In this document: piece by piece, positions 52,478 to 61,466 of the stretch
How positions within the stretch are numbered: position 1 is the stretch's first letter
Layout: each line of letters begins with the position of its first letter
Origin: Mesorhizobium neociceri
GTDB taxonomy: Bacteria; Pseudomonadota; Alphaproteobacteria; Rhizobiales; Rhizobiaceae
Direction of reading: 5' to 3'
Assembly (NCBI RefSeq): GCF_013520985.1
Contig: NZ_JACDTY010000010.1
Coordinates: forward strand, 62,001 to 126,000
Length of the DNA: 64,000 nt
Notes under the pieces: generated by a model
Databases searched by the model: none
The model's input: only the letters and a program-made list of their open reading frames with translations
What the model was told of the DNA's origin: nothing
Translations under genes and position numbers: made by a program

Positions 52478-54122
52478 AGAGCGCCTCCTTGAACGGCGCG
52501 GGACCGACACGGCGGTAGGCGTCGATAAAACGTTCACTTGGATTAAGCCGAAGGCCGAGATAGGTATCGACGATCTGCTCGATGGCATCGGTGATCTCTT
52601 CCGAGGAGAAGCCGCGGCCGATGATCTCGCCGACCGAGGTGTTCTCGTCGGCCGAGCCGCCAAGCGTCACCTGGTAAAGCTCGGAGCCCTTCTTCTCAAC
52701 GCCGAGAATGCCGATATGGCCGACATGGTGGTGGCCGCAGGCGTTGATGCAGCCGGAGATCTTCAGCTTCAGTTCGCCGATCTCGCGCTGCCGCTCGAGC
52801 GAGGCGAAGCGAAGCGATATCTCCTGCGCGATCGGGATCGAACGCGCCGTGGCCAGCGCGCAATAGTCGAGGCCGGGGCAGGAAATGATGTCGCTGATCA
52901 AATTGGAATTGGCTGTCGCCAGACCAATATCGACCAACGCGTCATAGACCGCCTTGAGATCGGCGCGCGCCACATGCGGCAGGATGAGGTTCTGCTCGTG
53001 GCTGACGCGCAATTCGTCGAAAGCGTAATTCTCGGCGATGTCGGCGACCGCTTCCATCTGGCTATCGGTAGCGTCGCCCGGCACCTCGCCGATGCCCTTC
53101 AGCGAAATCGTCACTGCGGCGTAGTCGGGATGGCGATGCGTTACGACATTCTGGTCGAGCCAGTCCGAGAAGCTCTTGGAATCGAGCCGCGCCAGCTTGA
53201 TCGCCGCGTCGCCTTCCGGCCGGTCAGCAAGTGGCGGCGGCGCGAAATAGGCGTCGATGGCGCGGATGTCGGCATCCGGCAGCTTCAGCTCGGCGTCCTT
53301 CAACTCCTGCCATTCGGCCTCGACCTGGCGGGTGATTTCCTCGACGCCGGTCTCGTGTACGAGGATCTTGATGCGCGCCTTGTACTTGTTGTCGCGGCGG
53401 CCATAGAGGTTGTAAACGCGCAGGATCGCCGTGCAGTAGGACAGAAGGTCGGCCTCCGGCAGGAAGTCGCGGATCTTCTTCGCCACCATCGGCGTGCGGC
53501 CCTGGCCGCCACCGATATAGACGGCAAAGCCGAGTTCGCCGGCCGCGTTCTTCTTCACATGCAAGCCGATATCGTGCGTCTGGATGGCGGCGCGGTCGCG
53601 CTCCGCACCCGTTACCGCGATCTTGAACTTGCGCGGCAGGAACGAGAACTCCGGATGCACCGACGACCACTGCCGCAGGATTTCCGCATAGGGTCGCGGA
53701 TCGGCGACCTCGTCGGCGGCGGCACCGGCGAAATGGTCGGCGGTGACGTTGCGGATGCAATTGCCACTGGTCTGGATGGCGTGCATCTCGACACTGGCGA
53801 GATCGGCCAGGATCGCCGGAATGTCCGACAGCGCCGGCCAGTTGAACTGGATGTTCTGCCGCGTGGTGAAGTGGCCGTAGCCCTTGTCGTATTTGCGCGC
53901 GATGTGGCCGAGCATGCGCAACTGGGCGCCGTTCAGCGTGCCGTAGGGCACCGCGATGCGCAGCATATAGGCGTGCAGCTGCAGGTAGACGCCGTTCATC
54001 AGCCTGAGCGGTCGGAACTGCTCCTCGGTGATCTCCCCGGACAGCCGACGCTCGACCTGGTCGCTGAACTCGGCGACGCGGGCCTGGACAAAATCGTGGT
54101 CGAACTCATCGTAACGGTACAT
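52452..54122 (-). CDS. cysI: CysI-type nitrite/sulfite reductase hemoprotein
   Basis: 556 aa. Siroheme/4Fe-4S ligands are Cys415, Cys421 (CPGLDYC), Cys458 and Cys462 (CINAC), in the standard C-x5-C and C-x3-C arrangement. Ferredoxin-like halves with HIARKYDKGYGHFTTRQNIQ match the sulfite-reductase family. With an APS reductase and CysG alongside, sulfite is the likely substrate. An NADPH flavoprotein (CysJ) is absent, so electrons probably come from ferredoxin or another carrier (inference). Confidence 0.94.
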   Translation of the reverse strand: MYRYDEFDHDFVQARVAEFSDQVERRLSGEITEEQFRPLRLMNGVYLQLHAYMLRIAVPYGTLNGAQLRMLGHIARKYDKGYGHFTTRQNIQFNWPALSDIPAILADLASVEMHAIQTSGNCIRNVTADHFAGAAADEVADPRPYAEILRQWSSVHPEFSFLPRKFKIAVTGAERDRAAIQTHDIGLHVKKNAAGELGFAVYIGGGQGRTPMVAKKIRDFLPEADLLSYCTAILRVYNLYGRRDNKYKARIKILVHETGVEEITRQVEAEWQELKDAELKLPDADIRAIDAYFAPPPLADRPEGDAAIKLARLDSKSFSDWLDQNVVTHRHPDYAAVTISLKGIGEVPGDATDSQMEAVADIAENYAFDELRVSHEQNLILPHVARADLKAVYDALVDIGLATANSNLISDIISCPGLDYCALATARSIPIAQEISLRFASLERQREIGELKLKISGCINACGHHHVGHIGILGVEKKGSELYQVTLGGSADENTSVGEIIGRGFSSEEITDAIEQIVDTYLGLRLNPSERFIDAYRRVGPAPFKEALYAGETKAA

Positions 54123-54157
54123 GTTTCGTCTTTCGGGGCGCGTCCGCCCGTATTTTG

Positions 54158-54451
54158 TTACGCTGCCCGCGCAGCCTGCTTACCCAGATCTTCCCGGATG
54201 GTCGGACCGGCGGCGCGGATCTTTTCGCGCAGCCGCACCGGCTCGACCACGCCATCGACGACATCAGCGTCGATCAGATTGACATCGACCACTTCATTGT
54301 CGGCATAGGCCTTGGCGCCGATCGCCTCCAGCCGGTCCTCGGCCGCCTTGTCGTGGGCGAGATCGGCGTGGTCCACCGTCTCGGCCCAGCCGCCATCGGC
54401 GTACCAGACGGCGATGCCGTCGGTGAGGCGGTTTGCGGTCAGTATCTTCAT
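54158..54451 (-). CDS. DUF2849 family protein of the cys operon
   Basis: 97 aa. MKILTANRLTDGIAVWYADG and ADNEVVDVNLIDADVVDG fit DUF2849, a small alphaproteobacterial family found between cysG and cysI. Function unknown. The start overlaps the cysG stop by 4 nt (ATGA), so it is translationally coupled. Confidence 0.88.
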   Translation of the reverse strand: MKILTANRLTDGIAVWYADGGWAETVDHADLAHDKAAEDRLEAIGAKAYADNEVVDVNLIDADVVDGVVEPVRLREKIRAAGPTIREDLGKQAARAA

Positions 54452-55899
54452 TGTTCGACCTCTGCGGCGGCCGTATCGGCAACGCCCTCATGCTTATGTG
54501 CCGCGAGCGGCTCGGAACGTTCAAAGTTGGCGCCGGCAACCGCATCGCCGATGATGGTCATCACCGGGCCGGTCAGATCGGCGCGTGCCTCCAGCGACGG
54601 CAAATCGGCCAGCGTGCCGTGGAAACGGCGACGGTTTTGCAGGCTGGCATTCTCGACCACGGCGACCGCCGTGTCCGGTGACAGGCCGGCCTCGATCAGC
54701 CGTCCGGCAACCTCGGCCGCGACCGAGCGGCCCATATAGACCGCGACGGTGGCGCCGGAGATGGCGAGCTTGGCCCAGTCGGGCAGCGAATTGCCTTTCA
54801 GATCATGGCCGGTGGTGAACACCATCGACGAGGACACACCGCGCAGCGTCAGCGGCAGTTCGAAATCGGCGGCTGCGGCGAAAGCGGCGGTGACGCCAGG
54901 GATGACATCATAGGCGATGCCGGCATCGCGAAGTGCCGCCATCTCCTCGCCGGCGCGGCCGAACACCAGCGGGTCGCCCGACTTCAGCCGCACGACGCGC
55001 TTGCCGGCGTGGCCGAGCTCGACCAGCAGCGCATTGATCTCGGCCTGGCTCTTGGTGTGGCAGCCTTTGCGCTTTCCCACCGGCAGCCGCTCGGCGTCGC
55101 GGCGGCCCATCGCGACGATCGCCTCCGGCACCAGCGCGTCATAGACGATGACGTCAGCCTCCATCAACAGCCGATGCGCGCGCAGCGTCAGAAGATCCTC
55201 GGCGCCGGGGCCGGCACCGACCAGGGCGATATGGCCCGCAGCCGGAGCCTTCGACAGCAACAGATCGACGGCGGCGTCATGCGCCCGCGAGAGCTCGCCG
55301 GCTTCGACGGCGCGCGCCGGCGCGCCCTGGAAAAAACTGCCCCAGAACTGACGGCGCGCATTGCCTTTCGGCAGCAGCTTTTCGGCTGCACCGCGGAAAG
55401 AGGCGGCGAGCGTAGCCAGCGGCCCGAGTGAAGGCGACAACATGCGGTCGATGCGGCTGCGCAGCATCTGGGCAAGCACGGGGCCGGCACCTTCCGTGCC
55501 GATAGCAATGGCAACCGGCGCGCGGTTGACCAGCGCCGGGGTGAAGAAATCGCAGAGCTCCGGCCTGTCGACGGCATTGACCGGAATGCCCAGCCGACGC
55601 GCATCCTCGGCGACGCGGCGGTCAAGCGCCTCGTCGCCGCTGGCGGCAAACACCATCACCGCGCCTTCGAGATGCGCGGCGTCGTAAGGGGCATCAATGT
55701 GGGTAGCGCCGGTCGCCGCGATGAAGCTCAGCAATTCGGCTTCGGCAGCATCTGTGATGATGCGCAGCGTCGCGCTCGACTGACCGAGCAGCCGCGCCTT
55801 GGCCAATGCTTCATCGCCGCCGCCGACGATGGCCACGGCTTCGCCTTCAACCCGCAGGAAGACGGGGAACGCGTTGAGCTTGGGATGGGCCTGCGACAT
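54448..55899 (-). CDS. cysG: CysG, siroheme synthase (multifunctional)
   Basis: 483 aa from the ATG at 55899. The N-terminal precorrin-2 dehydrogenase/ferrochelatase part (VAIVGGGDEALAKARLLGQ, DFFTPALVNRAPVAIAIGT) is fused to the C-terminal uroporphyrinogen-III methyltransferase (LVGAGPGAEDLLTLRAHRLL, VRLKSGDPLVFGRAGEE, VIPGVTAAFAAAA). It makes siroheme for CysI. It is the first gene of the operon. An upstream in-frame TTG-type extension has no ribosome site. Confidence 0.95.
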   Translation of the reverse strand: MSQAHPKLNAFPVFLRVEGEAVAIVGGGDEALAKARLLGQSSATLRIITDAAEAELLSFIAATGATHIDAPYDAAHLEGAVMVFAASGDEALDRRVAEDARRLGIPVNAVDRPELCDFFTPALVNRAPVAIAIGTEGAGPVLAQMLRSRIDRMLSPSLGPLATLAASFRGAAEKLLPKGNARRQFWGSFFQGAPARAVEAGELSRAHDAAVDLLLSKAPAAGHIALVGAGPGAEDLLTLRAHRLLMEADVIVYDALVPEAIVAMGRRDAERLPVGKRKGCHTKSQAEINALLVELGHAGKRVVRLKSGDPLVFGRAGEEMAALRDAGIAYDVIPGVTAAFAAAADFELPLTLRGVSSSMVFTTGHDLKGNSLPDWAKLAISGATVAVYMGRSVAAEVAGRLIEAGLSPDTAVAVVENASLQNRRRFHGTLADLPSLEARADLTGPVMTIIGDAVAGANFERSEPLAAHKHEGVADTAAAEVEQ

Positions 55900-56319
55900 G
55901 AGAGACAGATTCCGGAACAAGACGGCAGTTTTACGCGCGGGCGTGAAAAAGCTGAAGGAACCCACTCGCGCATCCCCTCACGGGAGGCAATCGGTTTTCC
56001 GCAAGCCTGAAGGCCAAGAGAAAAATATTCCACATCCGCATATCAGACGGATTCAAGCTGCTGCCGCAGGCCTTGTTCTTCGGCTCTTTTATCCGCCAGC
56101 CAGCCAAGTCGCAAAATTGTTTTTTCTAAATTCTACCAATTTAGTAGATTAAAGACGCCGACCGGAGAACGACCCACCGAGACCGTAAAGCCGGCCTCTG
56201 AGGGGAGCCGCCGCCACTCCGCGTGAAGGGGTGGAACGTTCCCGCTCCGCCACGCGTTCTGACCCTGCCGATGATGACAATCGTCGGCTGGATTTGAAAC
56301 CTTAAGACAGGAGCGCGCG
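55900..56319. other. 420-bp divergent promoter region, cysG to attachment gene
   Basis: No gene can be supported here. It contains an AT-rich stretch (about 56110-56155), rare in this window, with a palindrome at 56132-56148. The last 150 bp before 56320 form the leader of the attachment gene. The sulfate operon promoter should lie in the AT-rich part. Confidence 0.5.
56132..56148. promoter_or_regulatory. Operator-like palindrome upstream of cysG
   Basis: TCTAC-N7-GTAGA (TCTACCAATTTAGTAGA), perfect 5-bp arms in an AT-rich stretch, about 230 bp before cysG and 170 bp before the attachment gene. The binding protein is unknown; an Rrf2- or LysR-type sulfur regulator is a guess. Confidence 0.4.
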
Positions 56320-56772
56320 ATGAGCAAAATCAACCTGAGACATGGCCTGTTGGTCATGGTGGCCGATGGCGAAAAGGCGCTGTTCTTGAAGAACGAGGGC
56401 GACAATCTCTATCCGAACCTGCAGCTCTTCCAGGAGATGAAACAGGACAATCCGTCGACGCGCGAGCAAGGCAGCGACAGCCCCGGCCGCTACAATGACG
56501 GCCCCTCCGTGCATCGCAGTGCCGTCGAGGACACCGACTGGCACCGGCAGGGCAAGGAACGCTTTGCCGAAGAGATCGCGGACCGGCTCTACAAGCTCGC
56601 CCATCACGGCATCTTCGACGACATCGTGCTGATCGCGCCGCCGCTGGTGCTCGGCACGATGCGCAAGAAGCTACACAAGGAAGTCACCGACAAGGTGCAG
56701 GCCGAGATACCAAAGACATTGACCAACCATGCCGTGATCGACATCGAAGCCATGCTGCAGGCGGCAGCCTGA
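56320..56772 (+). CDS. Host attachment (AtsE-like) family protein
   Basis: 150 aa, soluble. LRHGLLVMVADGEKALFLKN, then DWHRQGKERFAEEIADRLY and IVLIAPPLVLGTMRKKL, match the family named from Agrobacterium proteins required for attachment to host cells. The fold resembles eRF1 domain-like proteins; the mechanism is unknown. AGGAG precedes the ATG. A strong terminator follows. Confidence 0.88.
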   Translation: MSKINLRHGLLVMVADGEKALFLKNEGDNLYPNLQLFQEMKQDNPSTREQGSDSPGRYNDGPSVHRSAVEDTDWHRQGKERFAEEIADRLYKLAHHGIFDDIVLIAPPLVLGTMRKKLHKEVTDKVQAEIPKTLTNHAVIDIEAMLQAAA

Positions 56773-56806
56773 AGTCCGCCAGTGTAACCATCTGGATCAG
56801 CTATTC

Positions 56807-56839
56807 GGCGCGCGCAGCGGTTTTGCTGCGCGCGCCTTT
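56807..56839 (+). terminator. Rho-independent terminator after the attachment gene
   Basis: A perfect 12-bp stem, GGCGCGCGCAGC (56807-56818) with GCTGCGCGCGCC (56825-56836), is followed by TTT, and a further TTTTT lies six bases on. Confidence 0.88.
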
Positions 56840-56975
56840 CGGTTTTTGGCACGTCGCACCGGCAATTTCCGGCTTGCGGGTTGCATCGCCGACACCCTGT
56901 CCACCATATTGCAAAGGCGGCGGCTTCGGGCGGCGCATCCCGACATCCCGATTCTCGAAAGGCGCTCCATAGACA

Positions 56976-58766
56976 ATGCCGCATGACACGCCCCTTATCG
57001 CCACCATCGTCGCCGGTCTGGGGCTGGCATTCATCTTCGGGGCGCTCGCCAACCGTTTTCGCATCCCGCCGCTGGTCGGCTATCTCGTCGCCGGCGTGCT
57101 GGTCGGACCGAACACGCCGGGCTTCGTCGCTGATGCCGGTCTTGCCAATGAGCTGGCCGAAATCGGTGTCATCCTGCTCATGTTCGGCGTCGGCCTGCAT
57201 TTCTCGCTAAAAGATCTTCTCTCGGTCCGCGCCATCGCCGTGCCCGGCGCTATCGTCCAGATCGGCTTTGCCACCGCGCTCGGCGCAGGCCTTGCCTGGA
57301 TGCTTGGTTGGTCGATGGGCGCCGGCCTGGTCTTCGGCCTGGCGCTCTCTGTCGCGTCCACCGTGGTGCTGCTGCGCGCCCTGCAGGAGCGGCGGCTGAT
57401 CGAGACCGAGCGCGGCCGCATCGCCGTCGGCTGGCTGATCGTCGAGGACCTGGCCATGGTGCTGGCGCTGGTGCTGTTGCCCGCCCTTGCCGGCGTGCTC
57501 GGCGGCCAGCCGCAGGTCGATGACCATGCGAGCTTGCTGTCGCTGCCGGCCAGCTACGGCATCTGGGGCGTCGTCGGCCTCACGCTGGCCAAGGTCGTCG
57601 CCTTCGTCGTCGTCATGCTGGTTGTCGGCCGCCGGGTGATCCCGTGGATCCTGCACTATGTCGCCCATACCGGCTCGCGCGAACTGTTCCGGCTGGCGGT
57701 GCTGGCCATCGCGCTCGGGGTCGCCTTCGGCGCCGCCAAACTGTTCGGCGTCTCGCTGGCGCTGGGCGCCTTCTTTGCCGGCATGATCATGAGCGAATCC
57801 GAACTCAGCCACCGTGCGGCAGAAGAATCCCTGCCGTTGCGCGACGCTTTCTCGGTGCTGTTCTTTGTCTCGGTCGGCATGCTGTTCGACCCGTTCAGCC
57901 TGATGAGCAATGGCTGGCCGATCCTGGCGACGCTGGCCATCATCGTCATCGGCAAGTCGTTGGCCGCTTTCGTCATCGTCATCGCCTTCCGCTATCCGCT
58001 GGCGACCGCCTTGATGATCTCGGCCAGCCTCGCGCAGATCGGCGAGTTTTCCTTCATTCTGGCCGAGCTCGGTGTCGGGCTGAAACTGTTGCCCGAACAG
58101 GGACGCGACCTGATCCTTGCCGGCGCCATCTTGTCGATCCTGGTCAATCCGCTGATGTTCCTCGCCCTCGACTGGATGAAGCCTTGGCTGGACGCGCGCG
58201 CTGCCAAGACAACGCCACCGGAAGAGGCCAAGCCGGTCGGCCCAGCGACGCAACCGGGACAAGTGGCCTCCGTGGCCACAGCTGCAAAAGAGGATGATCC
58301 GCCGCCGCACACGGCGCTTTCCGGTCACACCATCCTGATCGGCTATGGCCGCGTCGGCAGCCTGGTTGGTGCGGCGCTGAGAGAGGCGTCGCTGCCCTTC
58401 CTGGTCATCGAGGACGCCGACAAGACGCTGGCCAGGCTGAGAGACGACGGCGTCGAGACCGTCTCCGGCAATGCGGCCAATGCAGACGTATTTGCCGCTG
58501 CCAATCCGCAGGGCGCCAAACGATTGATCCTTGCCATTCCCAACGCCTTCGACGCCGGGCAGGTCGTGCTCAGGGCCCGCGCCGCCAACCCCGGCATCAA
58601 CGTGATTGCACGCGCCCATTCCGACGCCGAGGTCGAGCATCTCACGGCGCTAGGCGCCGACACCGTCATCATGGGCGAACGCGAAATCGCCCGCGGCATT
58701 GTGGAAGAGGTGCTGGGGCAAAAGCCAATGCCGCGCCCCGGCGCCATTGAACCCTCGCCGGCTTGA
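56976..58766 (+). CDS. Kef-type monovalent cation:proton antiporter with TrkA-N domain
   Basis: 596 aa. The N-terminal CPA2 Na+/H+ exchanger domain has about 12 helices (residues 5-390: GLAFIFGALANRFRIPPLVG and YLVAGVLVGPNTPGF). The C-terminal TrkA-N domain (about 450-570) has the NAD-binding HTILIGYGRVGSLVGAALRE. The gap between them is charged and Pro-rich. It resembles E. coli YbaL and KefB/KefC and probably exports K+ under stress. No KefF/G-type oxidoreductase is adjacent. Confidence 0.92.
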   Translation: MPHDTPLIATIVAGLGLAFIFGALANRFRIPPLVGYLVAGVLVGPNTPGFVADAGLANELAEIGVILLMFGVGLHFSLKDLLSVRAIAVPGAIVQIGFATALGAGLAWMLGWSMGAGLVFGLALSVASTVVLLRALQERRLIETERGRIAVGWLIVEDLAMVLALVLLPALAGVLGGQPQVDDHASLLSLPASYGIWGVVGLTLAKVVAFVVVMLVVGRRVIPWILHYVAHTGSRELFRLAVLAIALGVAFGAAKLFGVSLALGAFFAGMIMSESELSHRAAEESLPLRDAFSVLFFVSVGMLFDPFSLMSNGWPILATLAIIVIGKSLAAFVIVIAFRYPLATALMISASLAQIGEFSFILAELGVGLKLLPEQGRDLILAGAILSILVNPLMFLALDWMKPWLDARAAKTTPPEEAKPVGPATQPGQVASVATAAKEDDPPPHTALSGHTILIGYGRVGSLVGAALREASLPFLVIEDADKTLARLRDDGVETVSGNAANADVFAAANPQGAKRLILAIPNAFDAGQVVLRARAANPGINVIARAHSDAEVEHLTALGADTVIMGEREIARGIVEEVLGQKPMPRPGAIEPSPA

Positions 58767-58787
58767 GGCTTGTCGGTAGAGCGTTGA

Positions 58788-59600
58788 TTACGCCACGAAA
58801 GCGGAGCCGCCATTGTGCGCGACACTGGCGAGATATTTTGCCGGCGGCTTGCCAAGCGCCTTCTTGAACATGGTGATGAACGCGGTGACGGAGCCATAGC
58901 CGAGATCGCCTGAAACCTGCTGCACGCTGGCACCGGCGGCCAGTTCCCGTATGGCGACGATCAGGTGCAATTGCTGGCGCCAGCGGCCGAAGCTCAGGCC
59001 GGTCTCCTTCACCACCAGACGGGCGAGGCTGCTCTCCGAGAGCGCGACGCGACTGGCCCACTCGGCAAGCGTGCTGCGGTCGGCAGGGTCTTGCGCCAGG
59101 GCTTCGGCGATCCGCTGCAAGCGCGGCTCGGACGAGATCGGCAGATGCAGCTGTTGGACCGGCATGCGTGGCAGTTCGGAGAGCAGGATCGTGGTCAGAA
59201 GCTCGTCCCTCGCCTCGTCTTCCTCCACACGATCGGCCAGCTCGATGATCAGTTCTCGCAGCAGCGGCGAGATCGACAGCGTGCAGCACCGGTCCGGCAG
59301 GTCGGCAGCTCCCGGCTCGATGTAGACGAAGAAAATCCGTGCATTGGCGGTGGCGATGTTGCTGTGTTCCATACTGCCCGGAATCCACACCCCGCAATGC
59401 GGCGGTACCATCCACAGCCCGCTCGGGACGCGGCATGTGACACCACCGCCGAGCGCGACGACGAGCTGGCCCTTGCGGTGCCAATGGGCGGCCACTTCTG
59501 CCTTGGTTTCGGTGACGTCGACGCGCACGGCAATTGCCGGCGCGGCCACTTCATCGACGTCGAAATTGACCCAGGGGTAGCGGAGCGGCTGTCTCATCAT
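58788..59600 (-). CDS. AraC-family transcriptional regulator
   Basis: 270 aa. The N-terminal cupin sensor domain contains AAHWHRKGQLVVALGGGVTCR, then VPPHCGVWIPGSMEHSN. The C-terminal double helix-turn-helix (about residues 175-265: STLAEWASRVALSESSLARL, then VQQVSGDLGYGSVTAFITMF) is complete. It is divergent from the quinone-reductase-like gene at 59701, its probable target. Two adjacent ATGs (59600, 59597) could start it. Confidence 0.92.
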   Translation of the reverse strand: MMRQPLRYPWVNFDVDEVAAPAIAVRVDVTETKAEVAAHWHRKGQLVVALGGGVTCRVPSGLWMVPPHCGVWIPGSMEHSNIATANARIFFVYIEPGAADLPDRCCTLSISPLLRELIIELADRVEEDEARDELLTTILLSELPRMPVQQLHLPISSEPRLQRIAEALAQDPADRSTLAEWASRVALSESSLARLVVKETGLSFGRWRQQLHLIVAIRELAAGASVQQVSGDLGYGSVTAFITMFKKALGKPPAKYLASVAHNGGSAFVA

Positions 59601-59700
59601 TGACCAGTTTTAGCGATTATTCGCCATGATAGCTCAATTCTTTGAACGGGGAAGTCGATAGAGTCCGGGGCATCCACAAACCACCGGGAAAGTTCGACCC

Positions 59701-60621
59701 ATGCGCGCCCTCGTCATCTCTCCCGACAGCACCACCCGGCTCAGGCTCGCCGAAATCGAGGAACCCCGGCCGCTTGCCAACGAAGCGCTTGTCCAAGTCC
59801 ACGCTACCTCTTTGAACCGCGGCGAACTGCGCCTGCTCACCATACGCCCGGAGGGTTGGATACCTGGCCAGGACGTGGTTGGCATTGTCGAGCGCGCAGC
59901 AGCCGACGGCTCCGGGCCAGCCGCCGGCGCTCGGGTTGTTGCCCTGTTCGATGAGGCCGGCTGGGCCGAACGTGTCGCCGTCTCGACCGACCGTCTCGCC
60001 GTCATCCCGGATGACGTCAGCTTCGGGTCCGCCGCCACGCTTCCGGTCGCGGGCACAACCGCGCTGAGGGTCCTGCGCCACGGCGGCGACCTCGCGGGAC
60101 AGCAGGTCCTGATCACCGGTGCCAGCGGTGCGGTCGGCCGTTTTCAGATCCAGATCGCCCGCGAGCAAGGCGCCTGCGTAACCGCGATCGCCGCCGCCAG
60201 GCATGCCGAGGATCTTCGCGGCCTCGGTGCAGAGCAAGTCGTCGAGTCGATCGAACTGGCCAAGGGGCCGTTTTCGCTGATCACCGAGTCGGTCGGCGGC
60301 CAAAGCCTCGCACACGCCATCGAACGCGTCGCACCGGGCGGCACCATCGTCATATTCGGTTCGAGCAGCGGCGAACTGACGCCGGTTGGCTTCAGACAGT
60401 TCGTTCCCGGCCACGAGGGGGCGCGGCTTCAGACCTTCGCCTACTACACGTCAGGTCCAGACATCGGCGCCGATATCGCCTCGCTGCTCGCTCTGGTCGC
60501 GGCTGGTCGGCTGGAAACCCGCGTGTCGCTGACCGTGCCGTGGACAGACATCGGCCAGGCCCTGGACGCCCTGCGGCTGCGCAGCTTCAGCGGCAAGGCT
60601 GTCCTCACAATCGCCGACTAG
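59701..60621 (+). CDS. Zinc-free MDR-family quinone oxidoreductase-like protein
   Basis: 306 aa. NADPH site VLITGASGAVGRFQIQIARE at about residues 136-155; N-terminal VHATSLNRGELRLL, then GWIPGQDVVGIV. It lacks zinc ligands and fits quinone reductase-like members of the MDR superfamily. GGGAAAG precedes the ATG. Divergent from the AraC regulator, which may control it. Confidence 0.9.
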   Translation: MRALVISPDSTTRLRLAEIEEPRPLANEALVQVHATSLNRGELRLLTIRPEGWIPGQDVVGIVERAAADGSGPAAGARVVALFDEAGWAERVAVSTDRLAVIPDDVSFGSAATLPVAGTTALRVLRHGGDLAGQQVLITGASGAVGRFQIQIAREQGACVTAIAAARHAEDLRGLGAEQVVESIELAKGPFSLITESVGGQSLAHAIERVAPGGTIVIFGSSSGELTPVGFRQFVPGHEGARLQTFAYYTSGPDIGADIASLLALVAAGRLETRVSLTVPWTDIGQALDALRLRSFSGKAVLTIAD

Positions 60622-60650
60622 GAACGGCCCCTAGCCTGAAATCGGCCGGC

Positions 60651-61403
60651 TCAAACGTGCTGGCCGCCATTGATGTGGATTTCCGAGCCCGTCACGTAGG
60701 ACGCCTGCTGCGAGCACAGGAAGAAGATGATGTCGGCGACCTCTGCCGTGGCGCCGAGCCTTCTGAGCGGGATGGTCTCGACGATCTTGTCGGTGCCCGG
60801 CGACAGGATCGCGGTGTCGATCTCGCCCGGCGCAATCGCATTGACGCGAATGCCGTGCGGCCCGAAATCATGCGCCATCTCACGCGTCAGCGAGCCGAGT
60901 GCGGCCTTCGACGTCGCATAGGCGGTGCCGGCGAAGGGATGCACGCGGGTGCCGGCGATCGAGGTGACGTTGACGATCGAGCCCTTGGCAGCCGCCAATT
61001 CCTTGAACAGGCCGCGCGCGAGCATGATCGGCGCGAAGAAATTGACCTGGAACACGTCGCGCCAGACATGCATCGGGGTGTCGATCGAATCCATGCGGCT
61101 GTTGCCGTCCTTGAGCTTGGGCGAAATGCCGGCATTGTTGACCAGCGCGTGCAACTGCCCACCATGCGCTTCCAGCCGATGGCGTATTTCCGAGACGGCG
61201 ATGCCGACATCCTCTTGATCGGCGAGATCGACCTTGATGTGGTCCTCCGGGCCGGCAGGCCACGGGCAGTCCTCGGCAAAGGCCTGGCGCGAACAGGTGA
61301 TGACCCGCCAGCCCTCGCGCGAAAAGCGTTTGACCGTGGCATGGCCGATGCCGCGGCTGGCGCCGGTCAGCACGATGGTTTTTCTGGTGTCGGTTTCAGC
61401 CAT
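60651..61403 (-). CDS. Short-chain dehydrogenase/reductase
   Basis: 250 aa classical SDR. Cofactor motif TGASRGIG at residues 13-20, NNAGISP, and the catalytic Tyr-x3-Lys in YATSKAALGSLTREM, followed by GIRVNAIAPGEIDTAI. The substrate is unknown. It is convergent with the MDR gene, with 29 bp between the stops. Confidence 0.92.
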   Translation of the reverse strand: MAETDTRKTIVLTGASRGIGHATVKRFSREGWRVITCSRQAFAEDCPWPAGPEDHIKVDLADQEDVGIAVSEIRHRLEAHGGQLHALVNNAGISPKLKDGNSRMDSIDTPMHVWRDVFQVNFFAPIMLARGLFKELAAAKGSIVNVTSIAGTRVHPFAGTAYATSKAALGSLTREMAHDFGPHGIRVNAIAPGEIDTAILSPGTDKIVETIPLRRLGATAEVADIIFFLCSQQASYVTGSEIHINGGQHV

Positions 61404-61466
61404 GGCGGAGTCTCCGGCCGGACATGTAGCCGAAGGTAGCCTAGCTGGCGAGAGGCGACTTGTCGC

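Noticed and set aside
52365..54308. 647-codon plus-strand frame opposite cysI
   Set aside because: Shadow of the sulfite reductase gene, whose four cluster Cys are on the other strand.
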